This document shows positions 26,785-34,353 of a DNA stretch of 58,655 bases, piece after piece. Both the position numbers and the translations under genes were made by a program. The stretch is from positions 1 through 58,655 of the forward strand of contig CADCKD010000010.1 of assembly GCA_902801985.1 (NCBI GenBank), given 5' to 3'. Under the pieces are notes generated by a model. That model made no database searches. It was not told where the DNA came from and was given only the letters and a program-made list of their open reading frames with translations. Source of the stretch: an uncultured bacterium. GTDB lineage: Bacteria > Cyanobacteriota > Vampirovibrionia > Gastranaerophilales > Gastranaerophilaceae. Position 1 is the first letter of the stretch, and the number at the start of each line of letters is the position of its first letter.

Positions 26785-28695
26785 ATGAAATATAAATTAG
26801 TAATTCTTATAGCTATTATATTATTGTTTGGCTCTCAGGCTTTTGCTCAAGATGAGGATATTGATTTTTCGCAAATCACAGATGATTATATTGAAGAAGA
26901 AATACCTGGACAAAATTTACCCGAAGCTTTTTCCCCTGTTATGCTTGAATCAGGCGAAGTTATATTTAAACAAAGCTCTTATAGTATAAACAGAATTGAT
27001 CCTGCATTGTCTGCATCATATTTCCCGGGGGGGCGTGGTGCAAATATGCTTGTTATTTATACTCCCGATTATGGGTTTCATACAGGCACAAATGAATTCG
27101 GGACAGAAGCAATTGTTGAAGGGCATATTGTAACATCATTAAGCGGTGCTGATTCTGTTATTCCAGAAAACGGAATTGTCATAAGCGGACATGGGAATGC
27201 AAAAAACTGGATAACACAAAATATCACGGTAGGTTCAAAAGTGTATGTAGACAGCATTAATAATAAGATTAATGTTTATGTAACTTCTGATAGTTTTATA
27301 TTTGAAGCAGAATCAAAGATAAAAGAGGCTGAGTCCATAATAAATCATTATAAATCTCATATGCAAGGTTATGATGATAAAATTCCTTCCTCTCATATAA
27401 AATCCGCTCAGAATTATTTAACTATGGCAAATAATGCTAAGAAAAATGCATCTGTTTTAAAGCAATATACCCAAGCTGCGATTGACGAGGCAAATAATGC
27501 TATTGTAACGGCTTTGCCGTATTTGAAGAATGAGCTTAAAGGGGTATGGATTCGTCCGACAGAATTATCTGCTGAACAAATAGTTTCTACTCTCGAAAAT
27601 ATTAAAAGTAATGGTTTTAATAATATCTTTTTGGAAACATATTTTCACGGAAAGACTATCTTCCCAAGTGACACTATGAATAAGTATGGATTTACTGTCC
27701 AAAATGAAAATTTTGAAGGCTTTGATCCTCTTGAAGTGTGGATTAAAGAAGCTCACAACAGAGGCATAAAAGTTCACATTTGGTTCCAATCTTTTTATGT
27801 AGGAAATCAACCTCCGGAATTTAATTCTTCCAGTATCTTATCTGTTCATCCTGATTGGGGAAATAAAACAAAACAGTATGCGAATATTCCGGGAGCTACA
27901 CGCTCAGTTTCAGAACATAACGGATATTTTTTGGATCCTGCTAATGAAGATGTTCAGAATTTCTTAGAAGAATTATTATCTGAAATAATTACTCAATACC
28001 ATCCGGATGGTATAAATTTAGATTACATAAGATATCCGAATGCAAATTCAAGAAGTGATATTGCAGCTTGGGGATTTACACAATATGCACGGAATGAGTT
28101 TTATGAAATATATGGTATAGACCCAATTGATATAACAATATCTGATGCTGCCTGGTATGATTGGAATGATTACAGACGTGCCAAAATAACTAAGTTTGTA
28201 AAAAGGATAGGGCATTTATGCCGTGAGAATAAGGTTTATGCAAGTGCTGTAATATTCCCTGATATTGCATCGGCGCTTGCGACTAAACAACAGGATTGGC
28301 GTTCTTGGTCTTTCCAAAATTATGTAGATGGCTTTACTCCGTTATTTATGACTTATGATTCAAAGATGCTGTCTTCTATGATGAATGACGTTATGAGAGT
28401 TAAGGCTGCAGATACAGAATTGTACGCAGGTTTGTTTGTAACATTTATGGGTGGAAACAGCGAAGATTTGATAAGGCAAATATATGAAGCCCGTAAATTG
28501 AGAGCTAACGGAGTTATATTATTTGATTATGCACATACAACACCTGTGTATATGTCAACTCTTATGTCGAGCGCATTTAAATCTAATGAACCTGAAACAA
28601 CCAAAACAAGAATGGCTCAAAAAAAAAGCCCGAAATTCGGGAAAAAGAAAAAAGACAAGAAAAACAAGAAGACAAAAGTAAAAGAAAAACAATAA
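26785..28695 (+). CDS. Exported GHL10 (DUF187, YngK-like) glycosidase-family protein
   Basis: A 636-residue protein with a signal peptide (IAIILLFGSQAFAQ). Residues about 60-170 form a beta domain with GTNEFGTEAIV and GIVISGHGNAKNW, which I associate with cyanobacterial-type members. Then comes a helical linker and, from LKGVWIRPTELS (about 250), a TIM-barrel of the glycosyl-hydrolase-like 10 family. Motifs there are NIFLETYFHGKTIFPS, GIKVHIWFQSFYVG, YFLDPANEDV and GINLDYIRYP. The last ~40 residues are Lys-rich (KKKKDKKNKKTK). The family acts on glycans or cell-wall material, but biochemical proof is sparse. It ends the operon, before a strong terminator. Confidence 0.82.
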   Translation: MKYKLVILIAIILLFGSQAFAQDEDIDFSQITDDYIEEEIPGQNLPEAFSPVMLESGEVIFKQSSYSINRIDPALSASYFPGGRGANMLVIYTPDYGFHTGTNEFGTEAIVEGHIVTSLSGADSVIPENGIVISGHGNAKNWITQNITVGSKVYVDSINNKINVYVTSDSFIFEAESKIKEAESIINHYKSHMQGYDDKIPSSHIKSAQNYLTMANNAKKNASVLKQYTQAAIDEANNAIVTALPYLKNELKGVWIRPTELSAEQIVSTLENIKSNGFNNIFLETYFHGKTIFPSDTMNKYGFTVQNENFEGFDPLEVWIKEAHNRGIKVHIWFQSFYVGNQPPEFNSSSILSVHPDWGNKTKQYANIPGATRSVSEHNGYFLDPANEDVQNFLEELLSEIITQYHPDGINLDYIRYPNANSRSDIAAWGFTQYARNEFYEIYGIDPIDITISDAAWYDWNDYRRAKITKFVKRIGHLCRENKVYASAVIFPDIASALATKQQDWRSWSFQNYVDGFTPLFMTYDSKMLSSMMNDVMRVKAADTELYAGLFVTFMGGNSEDLIRQIYEARKLRANGVILFDYAHTTPVYMSTLMSSAFKSNEPETTKTRMAQKKSPKFGKKKKDKKNKKTKVKEKQ

Positions 28696-28734
28696 TGTCT
28701 ACAAATTCTAAAGGCTCGTGGGTCTTTACAAAAT

Positions 28735-28769
28735 AAAAAAGAGTTCAGTAGATAACTGAACTCTTTTTT
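28735..28769. terminator. Bidirectional Rho-independent terminator
   Basis: Perfect 9-bp stem GAGTTCAGT / ACTGAACTC (28741-28749 and 28755-28763), a 5-base loop, six A before and six T after. It lies between convergent genes ending at 28695 and 28783 and can serve both strands. Confidence 0.92.
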
Positions 28770-28782
28770 ATTTATTTATTCT

Positions 28783-29568
28783 TTATTTTTTTTCATCACC
28801 TTTGTATATAAATGCATCGCCAATCCAGTTTGCTAAAGGTGTAACGGCTACCGGAGATATAAATCTGTAGATTGTACCGAAGATGAATAATTTTTTCAAT
28901 ACGCCCATACCTTTAATTTGTTTTGTAAGTTCAGGGTTGGACATTTTTTTAGAGATGTAGTCCGCAACGGTTTTGTTTGTATATTTGCTATCGGCGGAGA
29001 TTTCTCCAATTCTTACTTTAGCGTCAAATTTGGCGTTTTCTGCCTTATTCCATTCTTCAATAGCTTTATTTAACTCTTCAAATTTAGCTTTTTTATGGGC
29101 TTTTCTTTCTTCTTTTGTCATATTTTCCATTGCTTTTTGTTCTAAATTAGCAACGGCATATTTTCTTGTAAGTTGTTCCCATTTTGTGTCTAATTTCTTA
29201 TCAAGTACATATGATAAAAGAGTTGAAACTGCAAAAGTTAAGAACTGGTTAACTGCAAGAGTTTTTCTTTTCTCAGGGTCCAAGTTCTTGTTTGTTAAAG
29301 TTTGTTCCATATACATTCCGGAAATAATTGCAGAACCTACAACTTGAATATGGTCAACTACACTGTTTAAATTGTCAACCCTTTTTGCAAGCCACCCTGT
29401 TATACCGGATTGGTATAATTTTGATGTATAATGTTTCGCAATTGCATCCGTTGATTTATCCGCAACTCTTTTTAACGGTTCCAAGAACGGAGATTTGCCA
29501 AATGATGTATTACTTCTTCTTGCATTATATTGAGAGTTAAAATTATTTGTTTGTAACGAGATGTTCAT
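28783..29568 (-). CDS. (S/T)FG-tagged membrane-associated protein, second of a pair
   Basis: A 261-residue protein. The head MNISLQTNNFNSQYNARRSN is followed by TSFGKSPFLEPLK, the tag seen elsewhere in the window. Then come a hydrophobic stretch (VGSAIISGMYM), another near residue 110 (FLTFAVSTLLSYVL), a charged coiled-coil-like middle (KEERKAHKKAKFEELNKAIE) and a last hydrophobic segment (LKKLFIFGTIYRFISPVAV). The layout parallels the upstream gene, hinting at distant paralogy. The start overlaps the upstream stop (TAATG), and GGAGGG lies inside the end of that gene, so the two are translationally coupled. Function unknown. Confidence 0.7.
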   Translation of the reverse strand: MNISLQTNNFNSQYNARRSNTSFGKSPFLEPLKRVADKSTDAIAKHYTSKLYQSGITGWLAKRVDNLNSVVDHIQVVGSAIISGMYMEQTLTNKNLDPEKRKTLAVNQFLTFAVSTLLSYVLDKKLDTKWEQLTRKYAVANLEQKAMENMTKEERKAHKKAKFEELNKAIEEWNKAENAKFDAKVRIGEISADSKYTNKTVADYISKKMSNPELTKQIKGMGVLKKLFIFGTIYRFISPVAVTPLANWIGDAFIYKGDEKK

Positions 29569-30362
29569 TATTTTAACCCTCCTATAAAACTTTTAAGTTC
29601 CGGACGGGCTGTGGCAGGTATATTTGCTACCGGATTTGTATTTTGTTGCGCTGCCTTAGCGGATTTCTTTTCTACGCCAAATACGTATTTTAATATTGGA
29701 GGGATTAAAGCAATTGTTAACATTGCTTTCATTATTCCAAAGAATAAAGTATCAGGAGCAAATTCAAGAATTTTGATAGTATTTTCAAATTTTTTATTTT
29801 GGAATTTACTAACTTTTCCATCTTTAAATTTCCCGAATATATTTACAAATTTTTCATTCAAGTATTTTAAGTCTTTGACAAGTTCTTTCGGGTCAGCAGT
29901 TTTACCTTCTTTTTTAACTTCTTCAATTCTATTTTTAATTAAGGTTGCTTCTTCTTTTACTTTTTTAGAAGCAGCATCTAACGGTGACATTACAATTGAT
30001 GAAAAAACAAACCCAATTATACCGGAAGCCATTGCGTGACCGGAGGCATATATTTTGTCATCTTTATCTTTTTTGCCCGGTAGGGACATAATTGCGGCAG
30101 GCCTTAATCCTACGGCATAAAATAATGCGATTAAACTTCCTGCAATAACACCGCTGTCAGCACAAAGAGTGTTTAATTTGTTTAAAGTTTTTAGTGAAAA
30201 ATTAGCGGCAGATCCAAAACTCACTGAACTACTGCCGCTATTATATCCTCTATTTATACTCGTATTCTCTTTGCTCTCACCTATAAGGGTATTTTTATGG
30301 ACACTCTTTGGTCTCTGATACCCAATGAGAGAATATTGATTTATCGGAAAATCGAGTTTCAT
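29568..30362 (-). CDS. (S/T)FG-tagged membrane protein, first of a pair
   Basis: A 264-residue protein with a ~48-residue polar head ending SSSVSFGSAANFSLKTL. Next are two hydrophobic segments (SGVIAGSLIALFYAVGL and ASGIIGFVFSSIVM), a charged helical middle rich in Lys/Glu (KKVKEEATLIKNRIEEVKKE) and a third hydrophobic segment (ILEFAPDTLFFGIMKAMLTI). No enzymatic motif is seen. AAAGGTG precedes the ATG. It overlaps the next gene by one base. The tag and topology suggest a lineage-specific envelope or internal-membrane protein; function is unknown. Confidence 0.7.
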   Translation of the reverse strand: MKLDFPINQYSLIGYQRPKSVHKNTLIGESKENTSINRGYNSGSSSVSFGSAANFSLKTLNKLNTLCADSGVIAGSLIALFYAVGLRPAAIMSLPGKKDKDDKIYASGHAMASGIIGFVFSSIVMSPLDAASKKVKEEATLIKNRIEEVKKEGKTADPKELVKDLKYLNEKFVNIFGKFKDGKVSKFQNKKFENTIKILEFAPDTLFFGIMKAMLTIALIPPILKYVFGVEKKSAKAAQQNTNPVANIPATARPELKSFIGGLK

Positions 30363-30489
30363 TTCACACCTTTATAACTAGTAATTATATCTTATACATT
30401 AATAGTAAAGCAAAGAAAAATTTTTGTTGTTAGTTCATTACAAAAATGTTACAAATAATTTTAAAATACCTTAATAAAATATTAAAATC

Positions 30490-30518
30490 TTGAAAAAGTC
30501 TTAACAATATTGTAAAAT
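30490..30518 (+). promoter_or_regulatory. Sigma-70 promoter of the HEAT/queC operon
   Basis: TTGAAA at 30490-30495, a 17-base spacer and TAAAAT at 30513-30518; both hexamers match 5/6. The predicted start near 30525 leaves a short leader containing AGAGGA before ATG 30539. Confidence 0.7.
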
Positions 30519-30538
30519 TCTAATAAAAAGAGGACTTT

Positions 30539-31498
30539 ATGGTGTGTAGTGATACAGAGTTAAATTTCGAAGAAATAGCCAAAAAATGCGGATTGTATGA
30601 TAAAGATAATTCTGATGTCATAAAAAATATAGATGCATTAGAAGATAGCTATGACAGAGAAAATTTAATTTATATTTATAATTATATGTTGTCTTTCTGT
30701 AAAGATCCTGAAATTATGATGCATATAATTTCGTGTATGGATAAATATCGTTCTCCTCAGAGTTTGAGTGTATTAGTAGATTTGTTATTGCTAAAAAATT
30801 CTAATGTCGAAGATGAAGCAGAAAAAGAAAAATATATTAAAGTCAGAGCGTTATGTGCAAAAGCTATCGGTAATCAAAAAAACACTGATTATGTTTCATC
30901 ATTGTTGTATTGCTTAAATAATAAGAATGAAAATTACAGAGTGCGTTTAGCTTGTGCAGATGCACTGGGACGTATTGGAGACAGGTTTGCGGTTGCACCA
31001 TTAATCAGTGTTGTTGAAAATGAAGAAGAAAAATCCATTTACCTGCGAGAGTCTGCAGCAACAGCATTGGGATTACTTGGGGATAGCAGAGCGATAGACC
31101 CTCTTGTTAGTATTTTGGAAACAAAAAAAGGTATAACTGATAAATTCTCTTTTTTGAAAGAGTGTATTATAGAATCTTTAAATAAAGTGGGTATTGGTTC
31201 TAATTCAAGAGCTTTTAGCGCGTTGAAAAATGCCTTGCTGGATGAATCACCGCAGGTAAGAATAGATGCCATTGAAGCTTTGATGAACTGTGATCATCCG
31301 GATGCATATAATACCATCAAATCTTGTATAATTTTTGATAAAGATGAAGAAGTTCGCAAAAATGCTTTGATTGCTTTATATAATATGCGCGGGAGAGTAA
31401 TTCTGGATGAGATAATAGCGTCTGAGAACTTTTCGGATAAATTAAAAATGGCTGCAGTTGAAATCCTGAGCGAATATGAAGAAAGTGATGAAGAATAA
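30539..31498 (+). CDS. HEAT-repeat protein
   Basis: A 319-residue soluble protein made of helical pairs. PBS-lyase/HEAT-type repeats are clear in the middle: RVRLACADALGRIGDRFAVA, LRESAATALGLLGDSRAIDP and VRIDAIEALMNCDHPDAYN. Such repeats form a solenoid for protein or nucleic-acid contacts and say nothing about activity. No lyase-type catalytic region is attached. AGAGGA lies five bases before the ATG. It heads a tightly packed operon: its stop overlaps queC by one base. Confidence 0.8.
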   Translation: MVCSDTELNFEEIAKKCGLYDKDNSDVIKNIDALEDSYDRENLIYIYNYMLSFCKDPEIMMHIISCMDKYRSPQSLSVLVDLLLLKNSNVEDEAEKEKYIKVRALCAKAIGNQKNTDYVSSLLYCLNNKNENYRVRLACADALGRIGDRFAVAPLISVVENEEEKSIYLRESAATALGLLGDSRAIDPLVSILETKKGITDKFSFLKECIIESLNKVGIGSNSRAFSALKNALLDESPQVRIDAIEALMNCDHPDAYNTIKSCIIFDKDEEVRKNALIALYNMRGRVILDEIIASENFSDKLKMAAVEILSEYEESDEE

Positions 31499-32163
31499 TG
31501 CCTAAGTCTATTATTCTGTTATCCGGCGGATTAGATTCTCTTGTCAGTTTGGGGTTAGAACGTGAAAATTTGAATGTAGATTTAGCGTTGACTTTTGATT
31601 ACGGACAAAAATCATTTGAAAAAGAGGCTGAAGCTTCAAAAAAGATTTGCGAGTATTATAAACTTGAGCATAAGGCGATAAAATTAAGTTGGCTGGAGGA
31701 TATAACTACAACCTCATTAGTTATAGGGGATGTTCCAACAGGAAAAGACTTGAATAATTCACAGCAGTCTGCTAAGTCTGTTTGGGTTCCGAATAGAAAT
31801 GGTCTATTTTTGAATATTGCCGGGTGCTATGCTGATTCTTACGGGTATGATTATATACTGATAGGCGCGAATAAGGAGGAAGCTCAAACTTTTTCTGATA
31901 ATACCAAAGATTTTATTGATAGTATAAATGAAGAATTTCAATATTCTACTCAAGTAAAACCTAAGGTTGTAGCCCCCTTGATAAATTATTTTAAAAATGA
32001 TATAGTCATGTTGGCTTTAGAGCACAATGTACCGCTTGATTTAGTTATGAGTTGTTATAAAAATGACAGGGGACATTGTGGTGAGTGCGAGTCTTGCGTA
32101 AGACTCAAGCATGCTTTAGAAGCAAATAATGCAATAGAATATATAAAAAAAATATTCGGTTAA
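31498..32163 (+). CDS. queC: 7-cyano-7-deazaguanine (preQ0) synthase
   Basis: ATP-dependent conversion of 7-carboxy-7-deazaguanine to preQ0, the precursor of queuosine in tRNA or of 7-deazaguanine in DNA. The PP-loop is ILLSGGLDSLVSLG at the N-terminus. TFDYGQKSFEKE, VWVPNRNGLFLNIAG and a C-terminal zinc site (SCYKNDRGHCGECESCVRLK, four Cys) are all typical. Length is 221 residues, as expected. No queD, queE or queF is seen in this window. Its start overlaps the HEAT gene stop (TAATG) and the DUF366 gene follows immediately. Confidence 0.95.
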   Translation: MPKSIILLSGGLDSLVSLGLERENLNVDLALTFDYGQKSFEKEAEASKKICEYYKLEHKAIKLSWLEDITTTSLVIGDVPTGKDLNNSQQSAKSVWVPNRNGLFLNIAGCYADSYGYDYILIGANKEEAQTFSDNTKDFIDSINEEFQYSTQVKPKVVAPLINYFKNDIVMLALEHNVPLDLVMSCYKNDRGHCGECESCVRLKHALEANNAIEYIKKIFG

Positions 32164-32166
32164 GTG

Positions 32167-32721
32167 ATGAAAACTTTATTTATAGATAACGAAATTAAAT
32201 ATATCGGTTCTCAGTTGGCACCTCATTGGATTTATAAAAATTTCAAAATTCAAGGAGATGCTATTGTTGCTTTTGTCGGGGAATGTGAAGTAAACCTTTC
32301 TGAGATGGTTGATATTGAAGATGTTATTAATAATGAACCTATTTATAGCAAATATATGCTCAGCTTCATTACAGAACAGTTTAATATTGAACTGGTGGAG
32401 GGTGTATTTAGACAAAGGCTCTTGATATGCTGTATAAAAGAAGCTCTAGAAGATAGAGGTTTCAATGTAAAACGTGATGGGGATGATTTATTTATTAATA
32501 ATAAAAAATTATCTGTATCTATTGCAACAAAATCCTTAACATCTGTTTTAATTCACACTGGGGTAAATATTTTATCTGAGAGTGCCCCTATTGAAGTTTC
32601 TGCTTTGGAAAGTGATTTAGGTATAAAAGATATTAAAGATTTTGCAATTGATATAATGAACCGTTATAGTAGAGAAATAGAAGATATTGTTCTTGCAAGT
32701 ACGAAGGTCAGAGGTGTTTGA
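32167..32721 (+). CDS. DUF366-family protein
   Basis: A 184-residue soluble protein recognised from its N-terminal pattern IKYIGSQLAPHWIYKNF followed by GDAIVAFVGECEV, and the later IATKSLTSVLIHTGVNI. DUF366 has no established activity that I know of. Conserved Asp, Glu and His residues make an enzymatic role possible. It starts 3 bases after the queC stop (ATG 32167; an alternative GTG is at 32164), and its stop overlaps the SPOR gene. Direct coupling to queC makes a link to 7-deazaguanine metabolism worth considering; this is inference from context only. Confidence 0.75.
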   Translation: MKTLFIDNEIKYIGSQLAPHWIYKNFKIQGDAIVAFVGECEVNLSEMVDIEDVINNEPIYSKYMLSFITEQFNIELVEGVFRQRLLICCIKEALEDRGFNVKRDGDDLFINNKKLSVSIATKSLTSVLIHTGVNILSESAPIEVSALESDLGIKDIKDFAIDIMNRYSREIEDIVLASTKVRGV

Positions 32722-33434
32722 TGTTAAAAAATACTGAGAAATATACAAACCAAACTCATTTTACAAAAGAACAGCCCCCTAAAAGGACGCCTCAGGCACC
32801 TGCGGGAAACAAAGATTTGACAGTATTTATATCTGTTTTTATCATTGGTGTATTAATAATTTTAGGTTTTGCAAAAATTCTATCTCCGAATGTAGATGTT
32901 GAGATTGCTCATGATGATGAGTATATGCAGCTTGAGGATGAATCTAAGGCGGGTATAGATGAGCGTTTGCGCAATTTAAAAATTGCAGATTCTGAGCGTA
33001 TGGGCGGAGATGAAGAAATGTTTTCTCCGGAGCTTGATGAAAAGGTTGTTTTACCAAAACATATTCATAAAACTTCAAGTGATATAGAAGCTGAAATGCT
33101 TGAAGAAAAATTACACGAACAAAAAGTCGAAGAACCTAAAAAAGAAGTTAAACAAGAACCAATATCAGATGCAGTTGAAAATAGCCCTGAATTCGTACAG
33201 AACAAGTCAAATGTTAATGCAAGAGTTATAGTGGGTTCTTATGCAACAGAAAAACAAGCGGAAGTAGCAAAATCAATTATTCAGGATGCAGGTTTGGGGG
33301 TTACTCCTATGGTTAAAAATATGGGCACTTATTATACTTTGCAAGTTGGTTCATATTCCTCTAAAGACAAAGCTCAGCAGGCTGCAAATAATTTGCTGAA
33401 AAATAACTTCCCTGCTCGTGTAGTAGTTGAATAA
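32721..33434 (+). CDS. SPOR-domain membrane protein (FtsN-like layout)
   Basis: A 237-residue bitopic protein. It has a short cytoplasmic head, one membrane helix (FISVFIIGVLIILGFAKIL, about residues 32-52), an acidic Glu/Lys-rich periplasmic linker and a C-terminal SPOR domain. The SPOR domain is marked by NARVIVGSYATEKQAEVAKS and YYTLQVGSYSSKDKAQQAA. SPOR binds denuded glycan strands of septal peptidoglycan, so a division or cell-wall role is likely. The ATG at 32721 overlaps the DUF366 stop (TGATG); a TTG three bases earlier is less likely. It is the last gene before the transposon. Confidence 0.85.
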   Translation: MLKNTEKYTNQTHFTKEQPPKRTPQAPAGNKDLTVFISVFIIGVLIILGFAKILSPNVDVEIAHDDEYMQLEDESKAGIDERLRNLKIADSERMGGDEEMFSPELDEKVVLPKHIHKTSSDIEAEMLEEKLHEQKVEEPKKEVKQEPISDAVENSPEFVQNKSNVNARVIVGSYATEKQAEVAKSIIQDAGLGVTPMVKNMGTYYTLQVGSYSSKDKAQQAANNLLKNNFPARVVVE

Positions 33435-33526
33435 GTGCATATAAAATCACACTTCTTTTTACAAAATGTTCAATTATAATAAAACAACATCAAAGTTTTA
33501 TTATGATGTATTTTTATCAACTTTTG

Positions 33527-33553
33527 ACAAAATTTTTGAAGAAAAAATTTTGT
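33527..33553. other. AT-rich perfect hairpin at the chromosome/transposon junction
   Basis: ACAAAATTTTT and AAAAATTTTGT form an 11-bp perfect inverted repeat around a 5-base loop. No T-run follows, so it is not a standard terminator, although it lies 93 bases after the SPOR gene and may serve its 3' end. Confidence 0.45.
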
Positions 33554-33702
33554 ACGTCCTCCCCTATAACTTCTCTGGACAAATTGAAAATATTATAACT
33601 TAATAGTGACAATGATTATAAATATGTGGTTGTGTGAATGGCGGAGATGTTTATTGTTTGGGGGATAGAGGCACTTCCCTCAAAATGAGAATGAGGTAAT
33701 CG

Positions 33703-33996
33703 AAAAGTCCGGAATGCCCGTTTATTAGGATGTAAAAGTCCGGTGATTTTCCCGATATTTTCTTGATATTGCTGAATTTGCCCTGTGTGTTTGAATTTTA
33801 GCACAGGACAAAGTTGTGAATTTTGACAGACAGTTTGATTATTTTGGGACACTTTGTTTTAGGTTTTGTTCAATACCGTTCAAAAGTCCGCATAAATGGC
33901 TTTTTCACGTTTAGGAAAATCGCAGATTTTTCACATAAGATTTTTGAATTTTTGCAAAATGAGGTAATTGAAAAATAATTATCGTTTAAAAGTCGG
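33703..33996 (+). repeat. Four direct copies of AAAAGTCCGG
   Basis: AAAAGTCCGG at 33703-33712 and 33734-33743, AAAAGTCCGC at 33882-33891 and AAAAGTCGG at 33988-33996. All face the same way. A reverse copy GGACTTTT lies at 34079-34086. These are candidate binding sites for the transposase or a regulator. Confidence 0.5.
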
Positions 33997-34253
33997 AAGT
34001 AATTTTTTTAGTGGGAAATCGCTTCCCTGACTTTATTTTATAAAGATTTTATAGAAATAAATTCCAAAACTTATCCAGGACTTTTCTAAAACTATGTGTA
34101 AAAAATATCGGATTAATTTTACCCCTCAAAGCAGGAAGCAGAATTGAGAGAAAAACGCAGATTTTTGCAAAATTTTAAATTCAAACTGTATTTAAATTGC
34201 GTTTTAAAATAGTTTTATGGGTGTTTTATAAAATTTTCTGCTTAAAATTCAGA

Positions 34254-34259
34254 TATAAT
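34254..34259 (+). promoter_or_regulatory. -10 box of the transposase operon
   Basis: TATAAT with no good -35. Predicted transcription start near 34266, leaving an ~88-base leader that contains an inverted repeat and AAGGAT before ATG 34354. Confidence 0.45.
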
Positions 34260-34282
34260 GGGACACAAAACAACACATTTCC

Positions 34283-34307
34283 CCCTCAAACACTTCCATT
34301 TTGAGAG
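34283..34307. repeat. Inverted repeat in the transposase leader (putative operator)
   Basis: CCCTCAAA, nine bases, TTTGAGAG: an inverted repeat with one mismatch that uses the same motif as the element ends. Placed between the -10 box and the transposase start, it could let the transposase bind and repress its own gene. Confidence 0.4.
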
Positions 34308-34353
34308 AAACCAGTCTAACATACAGTAGCTGTAAATTAAATAAGGATTAGGT

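Larger units (their letters stand above)
33600..34353. repeat. Left end of the Mu-type element: non-coding, motif-rich
   Basis: No credible gene lies here. It holds CACTTCCCTCAA at 33672-33683, CCCTCAAA at 33677, 34123 and 34283, the reverse form (A/T)TTGAGAG at 34143 and 34300, and GAGGTAAT(C/T)GAAAA twice (33692 and 33961). CGCAGATTTTT also occurs twice (33921 and 34156). The mixed orientations resemble the multiple transposase sites of Mu-type ends. The base of the transposase gene's leader contains the last inverted pair. Confidence 0.55.

Noticed and set aside
33527-33553. Hairpin considered as a Rho-independent terminator of the SPOR operon
   Set aside because: The stem is almost all A/T and no T-run follows; kept only as an inverted repeat.
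33616-33852. 78-residue minus-strand frame in the left end of the transposon
   Set aside because: It runs across the repeat motifs, has no ribosome site and its composition is not protein-like; it is better explained as non-coding end DNA.
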